Shown here: in pieces, positions 22,901-34,703 of the stretch
Layout of the letters: the number at the start of each line of letters is the position of its first letter
Position numbering within the stretch: the first letter of the stretch is position 1
Assembly (NCBI GenBank): GCA_016110215.1
Contig: JADWQD010000017.1
Coordinates: forward strand, 868,001-932,000
Direction: 5' to 3'
DNA: 64,000 nt
Source: Capronia americana
Lineage: Eukaryota; Ascomycota; Eurotiomycetes; Chaetothyriales; Herpotrichiellaceae
Program-made: the position numbers and the translations under genes
The notes under the pieces: generated by a model
What the model was told of the DNA's origin: nothing
Seen by the model: only the letters and a program-made list of their open reading frames with translations
Databases searched by the model: none

Positions 22901-25701
22901 TCAACGATCCCACCTTCGGAAAACAATACATTCAATTCTATTGCAACGCCGTCTCGGAGCAAGCGCCACCATTAAACCCGGTCACTCAACAAGGCAGCTA
23001 CAGATATGCAGGCTGCTTCAAGGAGAACAACCCGGGCCGACAGCTCCAAACTGCCATCTACAGCGGACCCGCGAACACAAATGAGCAGTGCATTGGCCTG
23101 TGCTCTGCTGCAGGGTACATCTTCGCTGGCACTCAATACGAGCAGGAGTGCTGGTGTGGCTACAATCGGCCGAAGACAGTCGTGGACGATGCAAACTGTA
23201 ACTTTGCGTGTGACGGCAATGTCAATCAAGTTTGCGGCGGTAATGGAATCGACGAGGCTGGCTCCTACATCTCCCTCTTTGGCGACATTACACGTTGGAA
23301 CGGCAATTCCACAGACGCACCAGGTCCGTACGTCAACCCTGGCATCCTGGGTTTCAACAGTGTCGGATGCTACACCGAAGGCACCAATTCCCGTGCGCTC
23401 AATGTTCAACCCCAGTCTAACAATACTGTGGCCGGATGTCTGCAAGCCTGTCAAGGTTACTTGTACTCTGGTGTGGAATACGGCGGCCAATGCTTCTGCG
23501 GAAATACGTTGGCAGCTGGGTCTGTGAACGCGAGTGCAACGGACTGCAGCATGAGTTGCAACAACAACCAGACCGAGCTTTGTGGAGGCCCAAGCCGACT
23601 CAACATGTACGTCTATGGCAATGGGACCTTACCGAGCACGCCACCTTCCACCGGCGGAGGCAACAACAATCCCACTCCACCGGCGGGTCCTACCATTCCG
23701 GCAACCATTGGAAACTTCACATATCAGTCCTGTTACACCGAAGTGGCGGGTCGAGCCCTCACTGCCTTCGCTCTCGCTGACAACAGCATAACTCTTCAAA
23801 CTTGTGCCAGCAACTGCACTCAGTACCAATACTTTGGCGTCGAGTATGGCCGCGAATGCTACTGCGGGAACGCCCTTACATCAGGGAGTGTGCCGGCAAC
23901 GGATGGCCGCTGTAACATGGCTTGCTCCGGTAACTCGAGCTTCACTTGTGGTGGCCCCAATGGCTTGACACTGTACCGGAACGCCAATTGGTCTGGGGCT
24001 ACTCCTCCACCGCCGCCTTCTCAGCCTTCCGGCCCAGTTATCGTTCCCAGTATCGGTAACTACCAATATGTCGACTGCCATACCGAAGTCCCTGGTCGAG
24101 CTTTAACAGGCAAGGCTGTCGCTTCGAAGGATATGACGGTGGCGTACTGTGCTGGGAACTGTACTGGCTTCACCTACTTCGCCATTGAGTACAGCCAAGA
24201 GTGCTATTGTGGTAATACTCTTGTGTCTGGCTCTGTGACGGCAACAGACGGGCGCTGCTCCATGACTTGTGCGGGCAATTCGTCGACCATCTGTGGTGGC
24301 CCCAATGGGCTTACTCTTTACCAATACGTTGTCCCGTCGAGTTCGAGTTCGAGTACAGTCAGAACTACGACATCGAGCATCAGCTCCAGTTTCTCGTTGA
24401 TCGCCTCGACGTCGACTTCGATCCCGACCTCTTCTAGCCTGTCCACCGCACTTGCAACGTCTACTTCTAGCGGCTATTCGAGCTCTTCTCGTACTGGCAG
24501 CTCTACTTTGTCGTCGACGACCCCAACCAACCCGACATCGTCGAGCTTCCCAGTAACAACATCGAGCTCCACTGCATCAACCTCACTAGTTGGCTCTGCT
24601 TCAGCGTTCTCGTCGGGCACAAGCACAACTTCCAATATTGGCCCTGCCACTACAGTTTCAATGCCTACGACGTCCGCTGGCTCCACGACTTCGTCAGCTC
24701 CTGTTGTTTCCATCACTGGGACATCGTCACCAAGCACCAGCACAGCTTCCACTTTAGGATCTACCGCTGCCTCGTCGACATCTTCGGCGGGGCCACTCAA
24801 CAGTAGTACGAGCAGTTCACCAGCAAATACACCACCATCTAGCAGCACGTTGTCCACCAGCAGCAATGGCTTCAGCACGAGCTTCATCCCCGTCCAGCCA
24901 TCGGGTAGCAGTACTGTCGTTCCAAGCACAACCACAACCACAAACCGCCTTTCCAGCTCCACCTCGTCCCCGACAACGTTCTCAACCCGTCTCTCTAGCA
25001 CACTCTCCACCTCAACCACCACCACCAAAACCACCTCTTCCACTTCATCGACCTCCATGCCCAACCCGTACTTCCCAGCGGTATATCTAGGATGCGCCGT
25101 CGAAGCCACACAAGGCCGGCTTCTCGCGGCCTCGTCCACAACATCACCAGGCATGACCATCTCGGCGTGCCTCGCCTTCTGCGGTGCGCGCAACCTCCCG
25201 CTCGCGGGCCTAGAGTACAGCCAAGAATGCTACTGCGGGACCTCCCTCGCAGCGACCACGTTGTTCAACGCCACAGGCTGCAACATGCCGTGCGCCGGCG
25301 ACGCCCAGAGCACGTGCGGCGGCCGCAGTCGGCTGAGCGTGTACAACAACACGTCCCTGTCGCCGCCGGCCGCCAAACCCGTCCTCCCAGGCGGGTACGC
25401 CTACCAAGGGTGCTTCACGGACCCGTCGGCCTCGCAGCGCACCCTCCCCGGGTATTCCGTGTCCAACGCCACGGGCATGACGCAGGAGCTGTGTGCCTCG
25501 ACGTGCCAGGGCAAGGGGTACAAGTTCGCGGGCGTCGAGTTCGGCAAGGAATGCTACTGCGCGAACGCGCTCAGCACCGCCGCGAATGGAGGCAAGGGCA
25601 CCCAGGCCCCGGAACCGGAGTGTAGTATGCTCTGCGTGGGCGACGTGGGTGAGCTGTGTGGCGGAAGCGCGAGGATCGGTGTCTGGATGAGCGGTTCTTG
25701 A
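19983..25701 (+). CDS. Giant secreted protein: beta-propeller-like N-terminus, ASH-like repeats, six WSC domains
   Basis: Model join(19983..20456, 20509..20762, 20823..20905, 20967..21227, 21278..25701), 1831 residues; introns are 50-61 bases. A signal peptide covers about residues 1-29. Residues about 30-560 look like a quinoprotein/PQQ-type beta-propeller (VYVATTQNNVYKLVAKTG, DYVYAGFASHC, TGKSGKTYWLNL). Two or three beta-sandwich ASH-like repeats with FNPQTVGPLSSSV and VTVPINFNPP follow. WSC domains start near residues 929, 1048, 1171, 1285, 1626 and 1731, each with a C-G-N/A and a CGG motif (for example ECYCGN ... CGGPNGLTLY). A Ser/Thr-rich, presumably O-mannosylated linker lies at about 1380-1620. 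WSC domains bind glycans in wall sensors and secreted enzymes. No C-terminal membrane anchor is seen, so it is probably secreted or wall-bound. Confidence 0.88.
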
Positions 25702-25913
25702 TGGCGTTGCGTGCCTGTGGACTTTCCTTCACTTCCCTTCCCATTCCTTTCCATTCTGTTGTACCCGTATTGTCAGAAGTGGGTGTCTCTGGTGGGTGAG
25801 GATGTGGCGTCTGGCGAAGCATGGAGGGGAAAGCAGAAGGCGAAGAAGCACAGCAGAAGCAGAGGAGCTATGACAGGGATGACGATTAATTGATGCTGAT
25901 GTCGACGTTCGTT

Positions 25914-25931
25914 CATTCTCATTCTCATTCT
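25914..25931. repeat. Microsatellite (CATTCT)3
   Basis: Three perfect copies of CATTCT downstream of the WSC gene. Confidence 0.85.
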
Positions 25932-25954
25932 CCTCAGTTCTATGCTTCCTACGT

Positions 25955-25988
25955 AGATGGATGGATAGATGGATGGACAGATAGATAG
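25955..25988. repeat. Imperfect (GATG/GATA)n microsatellite
   Basis: Tetranucleotide run mixing GATG, GATA and one GACA unit, 24 bases after the CATTCT repeat. Confidence 0.85.
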
Positions 25989-26789
25989 GTTTCTGCGAGG
26001 GACATACATGCATTCCATGAGACATACCCTGGACTTCCATGTCCGGTCTTGCCGTGTCCTCGGTGCGTGGATGTGAAGTTCAACCAAGGCCAAAGGGTTT
26101 GCTCTCCGCAGAACCGCCCTAGGGTTGACCTGTATAAGGCTGGTGACTGCAGTACTGTAGCACTGGCAGAAAAGTCTCCGGCTCGCCGTCTTCTTCAGCG
26201 GCGCCCTTTCGACTGGCGTTGTCATTGAACGCAGATCGAGTATTACGAGTCCTTGCAAGCTTTACTCAAATGTCGATAGTTTGCATTTCTGACTTGCTTC
26301 TCTACGGCTAAATTCCACACCATAATGGCATCGTCTGCATGGTATTCCTCACCCGTCAGGGCCTCCTTGGTCACCGTCATCGTGGGAGGTCGAGTCCCAG
26401 TTCGGCTCTCTCGTCCACTAACCGATCGTCGTCACAAACAACGGCGTGCTAGGATATCCTCTCTGCCACCAAACTCGCGAAAACGCAACTCAAACCAACC
26501 GCAACCCACTCCGCGCCAACGCGTCCAAGCGTATGCAAGCTTGAAAGAAAATGGTATCTCAATGGTCAGGGCATCAACATCAACAACAAAATGAAACGAG
26601 TATCGTTAGAACTCATACAACCACGCCGCATAAACATCATACACAACCCCAACATCAGTCTGCTTCAACACCTTGGGTGGTATTTGTTGGACGACGGCAT
26701 AGGCAAGCTCTGCCTACGGAACCTCGGCCGTACTCTGGTAACCATCCAAAATGGCATCGGTGCATTCCTTGTCAAAAGCAATTCGGCCA

Positions 26790-27252
26790 TTAAGCCTTAA
26801 GAATGGTCTTCTCGTCGATAATCGAGAATGGGTTTGTCGCCTTTGCACCGGGCCGCTTGACCCGCAAGACGGCGTCTTGGTTGGACATTCTTCTGCCTAG
26901 GGCACGTTCGACTTTTGCGCCCAGGCTCAGCTTGCTCAGTTCATCGGTCTTCTTGATGGAAGGGACGAAGCGCTGCTGCTGGAGGTGTTTATTTTCTAGC
27001 CTGTCGAGTCCTTGCGTGACGTGTCGGATTTCCGCCATACCGACCTCAGGGCTAACGGTTATGTTGGTGGCTCCTGAGCCGGAGACAAGCGTTTGGGAGT
27101 TGGAGCAGTTACTGTTGGTGGTGGCGAAAGAAGGAGAGGCAGAGTAGGTCGAGTAGCGTTTAGAGGTGCGCTTCGAGGTGACCTGTCAACCAAATCGTTA
27201 GCCACGCCGTCACTAAGGATGCATTGAAGGTGTCACACACGCTTGGAGCCAT
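26790..27252 (-). CDS. Small protein of unknown function, two exons
   Basis: Model complement(join(26790..27182, 27241..27252)), 134 residues. Exon 1 is only 12 bases (MAPS), followed by a 58-base intron that begins GTGTGT and ends GGTTGACAG. The product starts VTSKRTSKRYSTYSAS, has a Ser/Thr/Asn-rich stretch, and then a helical core (EVGMAEIRHVTQGLDRLENK, followed by QQQRFVPSIKKTDELSKLSL). It ends with DAVLRVKRPGAKATNPFSI. The regular helical core with few low-complexity residues looks like a conserved soluble protein, but I cannot name the family. A shorter reading from the internal Met at 27038 (82 residues) is possible; the spliced start is preferred because the frame stays open and the splice signals are sound. 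Confidence 0.68.
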
Positions 27253-29055
27253 GATTGGCCTTTGAGACTCGAGAGACCTGCGAGACATAGCTGCGGTGGT
27301 TGTGTTACGAGCACGTGGTGGCGAGAGTGTCAAAGGGTCTGGGAAGAAGTGGTGAATAGTTGCTGTGACAGGTCGTGCTCCCTCTCAATCTGAGGAAGTC
27401 GCTGTGCAGGACGACGAGCAGAAGATCTTCCGAAAGGAGAGGAAGGTTCAGGACCGGAAGCGGTGGGCAGTGGAGTTCTGACTTGTCCAAGGGTGTTCCA
27501 AAAAGCGCAGTTCCAATGATGATCAGAGCCGCTTCGGGGGGTAGACGCTGTGACGTGTTGATGCCACGAGGTCGAGGAGAAAGAGTCGGTGTGGTAGACT
27601 GAAGTCCGATAGTGATACTTCCGGAGAGAGATGACGCAGGTCTGGTTGAGAGAAGGAAGAGAGAAGGATATGTATCGTGTGTCGCTTCGTGAATCGGATA
27701 TCCGGTGAGTCGGGTGAGGAAGCTGAAGTGAGAGGAAAGAGAGGCTGTCTCGGTGCCTGGCCGGAGGTGTTTTGGTGATCAACAAATTGCAATTGGAAGG
27801 AGCGGCCTGGGTTTAGAAACATCGGTCTAGCGCCTGTGGGCTCTTCCGGAGGTGCCTGGCAAATGGCACATTGGCACCCAGCCAGACTCAGCGCCCAGCT
27901 AAGGGCTTGCGGTCCCCTGCTTAGGCGGAAAAACACCTCCCACACTCCCTGCGCCTTTGCTCTTTTCATCACCCCTGCATGACGCCACTGCTTCAGAATT
28001 GGCACCCAAAGGATGCATGGATCCACTGCTCCACGTGGTCCTTGACCTGCATGCCAACCTTTGCAGCCCACTCCTCTCAGAACCGTGGCCTCGGGCTGCA
28101 TGAATGCGGGCGCCGGAGAATGTGGCATCTGTGGTCTAGATCATGTTTGACAGAGTCTGCCGATACGTAATTTTCAGCTTTACCCTCAGGAGTAGTGGAA
28201 TGCCCGGTAGTATTTACTCCCTTGGGACAGGAAACGGAGACCCAAGAATGCGACTCCGAGAATCATGCAACTGCTTTACGCAATTCTAGAAACTCACGCT
28301 GACACCTCCAAGCGAGGTAGGGTTTTGCTCAGCTACCTTCCGCATCTCCGTAGTCCCCTGAAGAACGACAAGATGGGCTCGACTGCCAACCGGCCACAGC
28401 GTCTACTGTTTCAGAGCCACGTCCGCAGATATCATCCCCGGGCATCGGATCTCGACTATGCAACCCTGTGTTTCACGACATTATGTCTGGTTTTCCCCAC
28501 CTTGTTGGCAGGCCACAACCTAATTTCTTTTTCTGTCGTCACGAAGAACACCGAAAACTCAACATAGAAGGTAGAACAGAAAGTGTCAGCTTCAACGCCA
28601 GGAGTGTGTGGTGTGGTGCAGGCAGGGCTGACAAAAGCGTGTTTTCCCGAGCCTGAGGGCGGCGCGCAGTGGCTGAAGTGCTTCATAAAGGAGTGCAGCT
28701 ATCCTTGTTGATGACGACGGCAATTTAGCATCAGTATGGGGATCGCAAGACCCATTAGTTGTTGGATTCCACCTCGCGGTATCTGACTGCTTTTGAAAGC
28801 ACATACAGTACGTATCTCAGGCGCACAGAGGGATATTCGGAGAGAAATAATAGCATCTATTCATGACGAGGGAGGCGGCTGGAATTCGAGATATGCCAAA
28901 GAGCGCTGCTTCAACAAGGCGTGCCCGATGGTATAAATGCCACCGCAGAGACCATGGTGTACCGCTGGAGTACAAGTAGCGTCTTCATCATCCTGTGACG
29001 CTCAACGTCGTCAACCATTCATCACGTCGGTGCGGAGACGATATCCATTTGTTCA
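27253..29055. other. Intergenic region, about 1.8 kb, no clear gene
   Basis: Contains the promoter and a pyrimidine-rich (on the minus strand) leader of the small gene near 27300-27800, and the 3' end of the septin-like gene. Several 60-200-codon frames exist but none has a recognisable family. Confidence 0.4.
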
Positions 29056-31427
29056 TCATTCATGCCATCCAAAATACTCCCAAACCTGCGTCCACCAGTC
29101 ATTAACACTTCCCGTCATACCGGAATGCTTCACCAGCCAAAACGCAAGTCCACCCATGACCCCAAAGCTTCCCACGATCTGCAACGCGATCCAGCCCCTC
29201 GTGCGCATCGAATCCTGCCATCTGAGCAGGCCAAGGGGATCGTGCATCTGATAGCTGGGGACTGCCTCGCCATCACCATACGCGATGCTGCCCTTGCCGT
29301 TCTTCCGTACTAGCGCTTGAGCATTGTTTACGGGCACGATCTGGCCGTCACGCACTTCCTCGCCCATCTTCTCGACCAGCCAGACAGCTCGCTCTCCGCG
29401 GGCAAGCCGCTCATACCTCTCCCGTTCGCGCTGGAGACTCAACTGTAACTCGCTCGCCCATTTCGAGAGCCTGATTTGGGCAAGACGCTCTTCTCGATGT
29501 GTGTGGTCGGCGACCTTGGCTAGCGCCCAGGAATTAGACGTGTTGAGTGAAAATTCCGATCCTCCTGGGATCAGAACGCCCGACTGCGACGGGCTGAGTG
29601 GAGTCTGCAACGGCGACGTGAGAATGGAGTTGCGCATGGATGGGTTATATGACTGGGTCTGAGAGGCTGCGAGGGACGGTGACCGTGGTGCCGAGACCAA
29701 TCTCGGATGCGAGGCGTGCCAGGCAACGAGCTTGCGAGCGGCGGTGTGGCGCAGGTATGCGATTGTATCGGGTTCGAAGATCTGCTCTACCAGGAGACTG
29801 AGCTCGGATGGGAGCAGAGGTTGAATGTATTCTGGCGACATCAGGAGGGAAGCGTCCATCGTATCGAGGTCGGGCCCGTTGGTGGAAGTCACCGTATATG
29901 GTGCTGTCGCTGTTGCAAGGATTCTGTTAGGCTCTGCTGGGGTTGCGGTTACAGCGTCCGAGAAAGTTGCAGAGCTGGGCAGGCGAGGTAAGCTAGACAG
30001 GCTCGGGTCGAGGGACTGTTTCAGTTGTTCTTGCTCTTGAGGACTGAGAAGGTCGGATTTGGCAATGAGCGGGATCACATTGCAAAGGTCTGATAGTTGG
30101 CGGATTCGGTGGATGTCGTCTTGTAGACCATCTGTGCTCCTCGCATCAGTCAACTATACGTGCAGCCTCAGGGGGGTCATACCTTTCGAGATCAAATAGA
30201 AAACCACATCGACCTGGCTTGCGCCCCTTCCACTGAGCAAACCCGAAAACTCGCTGCCCAGCTGATCCACGGAGCTTACAGCATTGGCCAACTGCAACTC
30301 GGCATACTGGATAACCCGCTCTAGTCTAGCCGAGTCAGAAGTGTCAACGAAACAGATATTCCGTTCCAGTACGGAATCTCCCATGGACTTCCGCCGGCGG
30401 AGAATGCGGGATTCTTCCATGGTAGACCACCACTCTGGGTAGGGTTTTGTCGAGGCATAGACTTCATTGATGGAGTCCCGACCTTTGGTAGAGGGATGAG
30501 ACGAGGCTGTTGGGGAGACAACGGGATCGACGTGGACAATGTCTTCGCAGAGTTGGACGATGGATTTGATAAGGCATGTCTTGCCGATGCCTGGTTGATA
30601 AAGCCAGTCAGTACTCCGCAAGGATCAGACGTGGAAACAAACGCACCTTTGCGGCCAGCAACCATAATCTTGAACCTCCCTAACCTCTTCCCTCTCTGCG
30701 TGAAAGGCCTGCGAGACGGCATCTTGATACTGGGCATGATGAGTTCAGGATGACTGTCTTGAACGCCTTCCCCTAGAGGTGGCCGCAGTCGCTGTGACGC
30801 AGGACTCCGTTCGGGCCCGCCCTCATTCTCATCCTCTTCACCACTCGACAGTATCGCCTGGCTGTCTGTCTCGTCGGCGCTGGTCAACAGCTCGTTATCG
30901 GAGGCTGAGCTGGACTTCGACAGAGACTGCCGCGAAGCGAGGGATTTCGGACTGCTTGGGAGGGATGCGTCCCGCGATGGCAATGGAGAAGGTGTAATAG
31001 CCGTTGCCCTCTCCTTATCTGATAGCGTGGGCTGAGGTGGTTGAGTGATACAGGCTTCTGCATTCGCGCTGGCGTCAGACGAGCCTCTTCTAATGAAGCG
31101 CTCAGCGGTCCCTGGCTTGATTGTTGACCGCCGTCGACTGCCGCTTCTCGCTGAGCGAGGCGTGGTATGCTTCGCAGCACGGTCGGCTTCGTGCATTGTA
31201 TCTTGCAGGCTACTCAAGGGCGAGTTGTAGGACATCGTCGCAGACGCCCGTTCAGCCTGTTGAGACCCCACGGCGCCATCAGGATCTCGGGAGAGGAAGA
31301 AAGTAGTGGCAGAGTTGTTGTTGCACCGATCACGGTCGCCAGTTAGGGAGGATGCGTCGGCATTGGACGGCTTGCGAGGGCGTAATGGTTCGGCTGCGTT
31401 GCTATCGAGGCCGATGCCGGGTCTCAT
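29056..31427 (-). CDS. Septin-like GTPase with C-terminal transmembrane anchor
   Basis: Model complement(join(29056..30131, 30183..30590, 30647..31427)), 754 residues; introns of 51 and 56 bases. The first 250 residues are Ser-rich and disordered. The P-loop spans the first splice junction (FKIMVAGRKGIGKT, about residues 252-265). A switch-like ICFVDTSDS lies near 340 where septins have DTPG, and NVIPLIAKSDLL near 415 matches the septin G4 motif AKAD. A Ser/Thr-rich stretch and a charged helical region follow, then one membrane span near 715-737 (WIALQIVGSFGVMGGLAFWLV region). The protein fits a divergent septin-type P-loop family rather than a core septin. Start at 31427 is preferred over 31553 because the longer form only adds a hydrophobic leader without coding character. 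Confidence 0.8.
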
Positions 31428-32169
31428 CGTGTGGTCATGTAGGAAGTGGTATCTTGTAGGTCTAATCGGCGGGGTATGATGGGATATTATAGGGAGGAGA
31501 CCATTGCATGCAAGGCAAAGTACAATACTGGCACCTGACAAGGAACGGTACAAGTGAACATGTCACCGGCCAATGTTGCGGCCTGAAGCTGCTCCTCAGC
31601 CTCGCACCCATACCCCACGTTCGACGATAATACGCGTGAGGGGTGCTGGACCACGTGCGGACTCTCTTATCCCCGGTCTACGAACACAAGTCCAAGCTCA
31701 ACCTTTTCATTAGGTAGCGTAGTAATGTCCCATCTGTGATGAGTCTAATGTACAATTTCGTGACCTCCGATGACCACACCAGTCTGCCTCTCCTGGAACA
31801 GGAAAAGTGCATGGCCTCGCTCAAAAGGACAACGCTTCCCTCTGCCCATGACCCTGGGCTCCTCTGAATCTGTTACTGTGCACATCTCTTCTCTGAAATG
31901 GTCAAAGGTGATAGTGATCCGATCGATGTTGTGTCCTGATCAACCCCGAAGCTGGCTATGCGAAAGACACTGCTGGAATCGTGTAAAGGATGTGTAAGAT
32001 GGTATCACGAAGAACTTTTCCAAGGACGCCGACGAAAGAGGTGCTGAAGTTGGACCTCAACCCGTTGTGTACCACCCCGGTTGGCCCGCAAAGACAAAGC
32101 AGAAACTGAGGATGGTAACTCATCTCGGTCAGGAGACGACTGTGGGCGTCATCCCCTTAGAGGAGGAGC
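31428..32169. other. Intergenic region
   Basis: About 740 bases holding the septin-like gene promoter and the 3' end of the NTF2-RRM gene. No gene recognised. Confidence 0.5.
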
Positions 32170-33904
32170 TTATACCACCTGACCTTGGCCACGGCCCTTG
32201 GGGGTGATAGTGCCAGTGCCAGGCTTACCACCTCTCTGCTGCTGGACATTGCCACCGCGTCCGGCGTCCTTGGGGAAATTGGTCTGGCTTCCAGACCGAC
32301 TGCTGCCTTGAATAGCTCCACGACCACCGCGATTGGCAGGTCCACCGCCACGGCTGTAGTTAGCATTGCTGCCGCCGTAGGCATTAGGACGAGGGCGTCG
32401 TTCCTCGACATAAATTGTTTCAGAGCCGACAGTGTGCGGGTTGGCAGCAACGGCCGCTGCGTACCCAGCAGGCTCAGCAAATTCGACAAATGCGCAGCTC
32501 TGTACTCCGTCAGTCAAGCGAAAGGGTACGAGAGAAGGAATGCTTACCCTAGGTCGGGACACGTCGTAGTACTTGAGCTCGCCGAAGCTCTCCAGAACCT
32601 CTCTAAGGATCCTGGCGTCGACTTTTTCGTTCACATTCCTAATGTAGGCAAGGGTGATTCCTTCAGAGGCGCCTTTGTTTTGCGGGCGATTGCTCTTCTT
32701 GCTGTGCTCAGCCGTCTGCCAGCCATTGCTTTGCGAAGTGGGCGTGCTAGCTGTGGCGGATGTGGCTACTGAGGCGGGTTCGGTTGGCGCCTTCGCAGCT
32801 TGTGCAGGCTGGGCAGATCGAGGAGCTTTCGGTTGTGCTGGGGCCGTGATTGGAAGGGCGGGAATGGCGGGCTTCGGGACACCACCACTTCCTCCTCCAA
32901 GCATGCTTGCCCAAGTCTTCTTCGCGGCTGGTGCCTCTGGAGCTGGGGTTGGAGCTGGTGCAGGTGCAGCAGATTCCGGCGTGGGTTCGACCGGGGTCGG
33001 GGTCGCTTCAGGCTCGATAGCTTGCTCGGGCGCAGCAGGCTCAGCCGTCTCCGTTGCCGACACATCCTCTTGGGACACTCTTTCCGGAGCGTCGAAGGCC
33101 TCTTCAGTGGGTCCCGGGGCATCGTCACCATTGGTATCTACGGCAATTTCTTGTGGAGGTTCAGTCTGCTCTTCAAGCTTCTCATCGACCTCCTCGGCTG
33201 CGTGCTCGGTGACAACCTGATCTTCAACGTGAGCCTGGCCCTCTTGGAGTCCCTCGGCAGGGGTAGGGACTTCTTCGGCAGGGACTTCCACCTGAGGTTG
33301 TTCGTCTTCTACAATCTCATCCACATCGTCGCTGAGGTAACGGAAGATGTCGTTCAGAACGAAGTAGCCGTTTGGTTGCTCGGCAAGAACGAAGGTCTGG
33401 ACGAACTTGTGATGCGGCTCAGATTTGTTGGACATCTCCCCGATAACTTGAACCACGATGTTGTTGAACGAAGCCTGAGAGTCGACATTGAGGACACGGA
33501 CTTTGCAGTCTTGGAAATCAAGGGACTTGATCTTCTCGCTGATGGCCTATGCTCACAAATTAGCATTGTGGGAAGGCTTTCCTGATGAGTGAACCCACCT
33601 TTGTGCCAACAGCAGGAACGACCTTCTCAGCCTCGACACCAGAGACGAGCTGCGACTTCTTGGAGTAAAACAAGTGGATCTTCTCTGGGGTCTTGGACAG
33701 GGTAGTATAATATTGCTCAACAAAATACCATCCAATCTCTTGAGGATCTGCCTTCTGCTGTTGGGTGGTAGCCGAGGTGGTCGTACTCTGAGAGGCCGAG
33801 GTCGCGTGAGCGGGCATAGAAGGAGTCGAAGCAGCAAGTTCGGCTGGCTGAGTGTACTGAGATGTGCCGTACAGGCCATTGACAGGAGCAGTTTCGGTAG
33901 CCAT
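32170..33904 (-). CDS. NTF2-domain plus RRM protein (G3BP / Bre5 type)
   Basis: Model complement(join(32170..32499, 32548..33546, 33599..33904)), 544 residues; introns of 48 and 52 bases. The NTF2-like domain spans about residues 53-170 (IGWYFVEQYYTTLSK, FVQTFVLAEQPNGYFVLNDIFRYL). A long acidic, Pro/Ala/Glu-rich stretch follows, then an RRM at about 393-470 in which the second intron splits RNP1 (DVSRPRSCAFVEFAEP after splicing). An RGG tail (RGGGPANRGGRG, then GRGGN) closes the protein. This order is that of G3BP and its yeast relative Bre5, which partners the deubiquitinase Ubp3 and associates with stress granules. Which role applies here is inferred from family only. Confidence 0.92.
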
Positions 33905-34676
33905 GGTGAGAGGTCTGCGGGAGATGAGACAAACGCGACTTAGTATTGTTGTCTGAAATAGTCGAAGTCGCGTTTGCGAAATGGATCAGACAATAGAGAT
34001 TCCTCGACCTGTTGGCGGATGACCGCGATATGTTTCAGCTAGATCGCAGTGAACCTAGAAAAGAGAATCTCGCAGAACTGCGGTAATCTGTCAGGCAGGC
34101 AAGAAGGCAGGAAGGCAGATGATGTTGTCGAAGAGAAAAAAGGGTCACGCTGGAAGCACCAGGTGTATCAGGAATCTGGCGACGTTTTTAGAACACGGTG
34201 ACGAAAAGCTGAAGTGTGTCAGGGTTGACTGTAGAACTTTTAGTGGATGATTAAAAGGCAATTTGCCGTGTGCTCTTCAATAGCGCAATTCAGTTGTATG
34301 AAAAATATATTAAAGCGGAGAGGCGAGTTGGAGGCAGGCGCAGCCTTGGCGAAACTCAGGTCCCTCTAGGCCTGGCATCGGTACAGTCCTACAGCTACCT
34401 CGAGTGACTTTTGCTATAGCTCGGTGTTGCATGTCCTGGACAGAAGAAGACCGAGACCCTGCCATTCATCTCGGCAGAAATCAGAATCTCTTGCAGCGAG
34501 GAGAAGGTAGGTCGACCTCTGCCTGCGACCTGTTCGAACCAAGGACTCGACAAGAAGTACGGAAAATCAGCAGTACTGTATACACTCTCACTCGTATGAA
34601 GCACACACGCGGCGTCACCTCCAGGGATGGCCAATCCGCTATTTGACTACCCGTACCTCGTACCGTGACGGCCCAT

Positions 34677-34703
34677 CAGTGGCTCCAGTGGCTCCAGTGG
34701 CTC
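34677..34703. repeat. Tandem 9-mer CAGTGGCTC x3
   Basis: Three perfect, uninterrupted copies. Confidence 0.9.

Larger units (their letters stand above)
25702..26789. other. Convergent intergenic region with microsatellites
   Basis: About 1.1 kb between converging genes; probably 3' UTRs. Two simple repeats are listed separately. No gene recognised. Confidence 0.5.

Noticed and set aside
24474..25193. 239-codon minus-strand frame opposite the WSC stalk
   Set aside because: It is the antisense of a Ser/Thr-rich repeat and consists of Val/Glu/Asp-biased low-complexity sequence, an automatic by-product.
32800..33585. 261-codon plus-strand frame opposite the NTF2-RRM gene
   Set aside because: Antisense to a low-complexity acidic segment; Arg/Gly/Ser-rich without a fold.
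34525..34545. TGTTCGAACC-like word resembling a tRNA T-loop
   Set aside because: The flanking stem does not pair and no acceptor or anticodon arms could be found on either strand.
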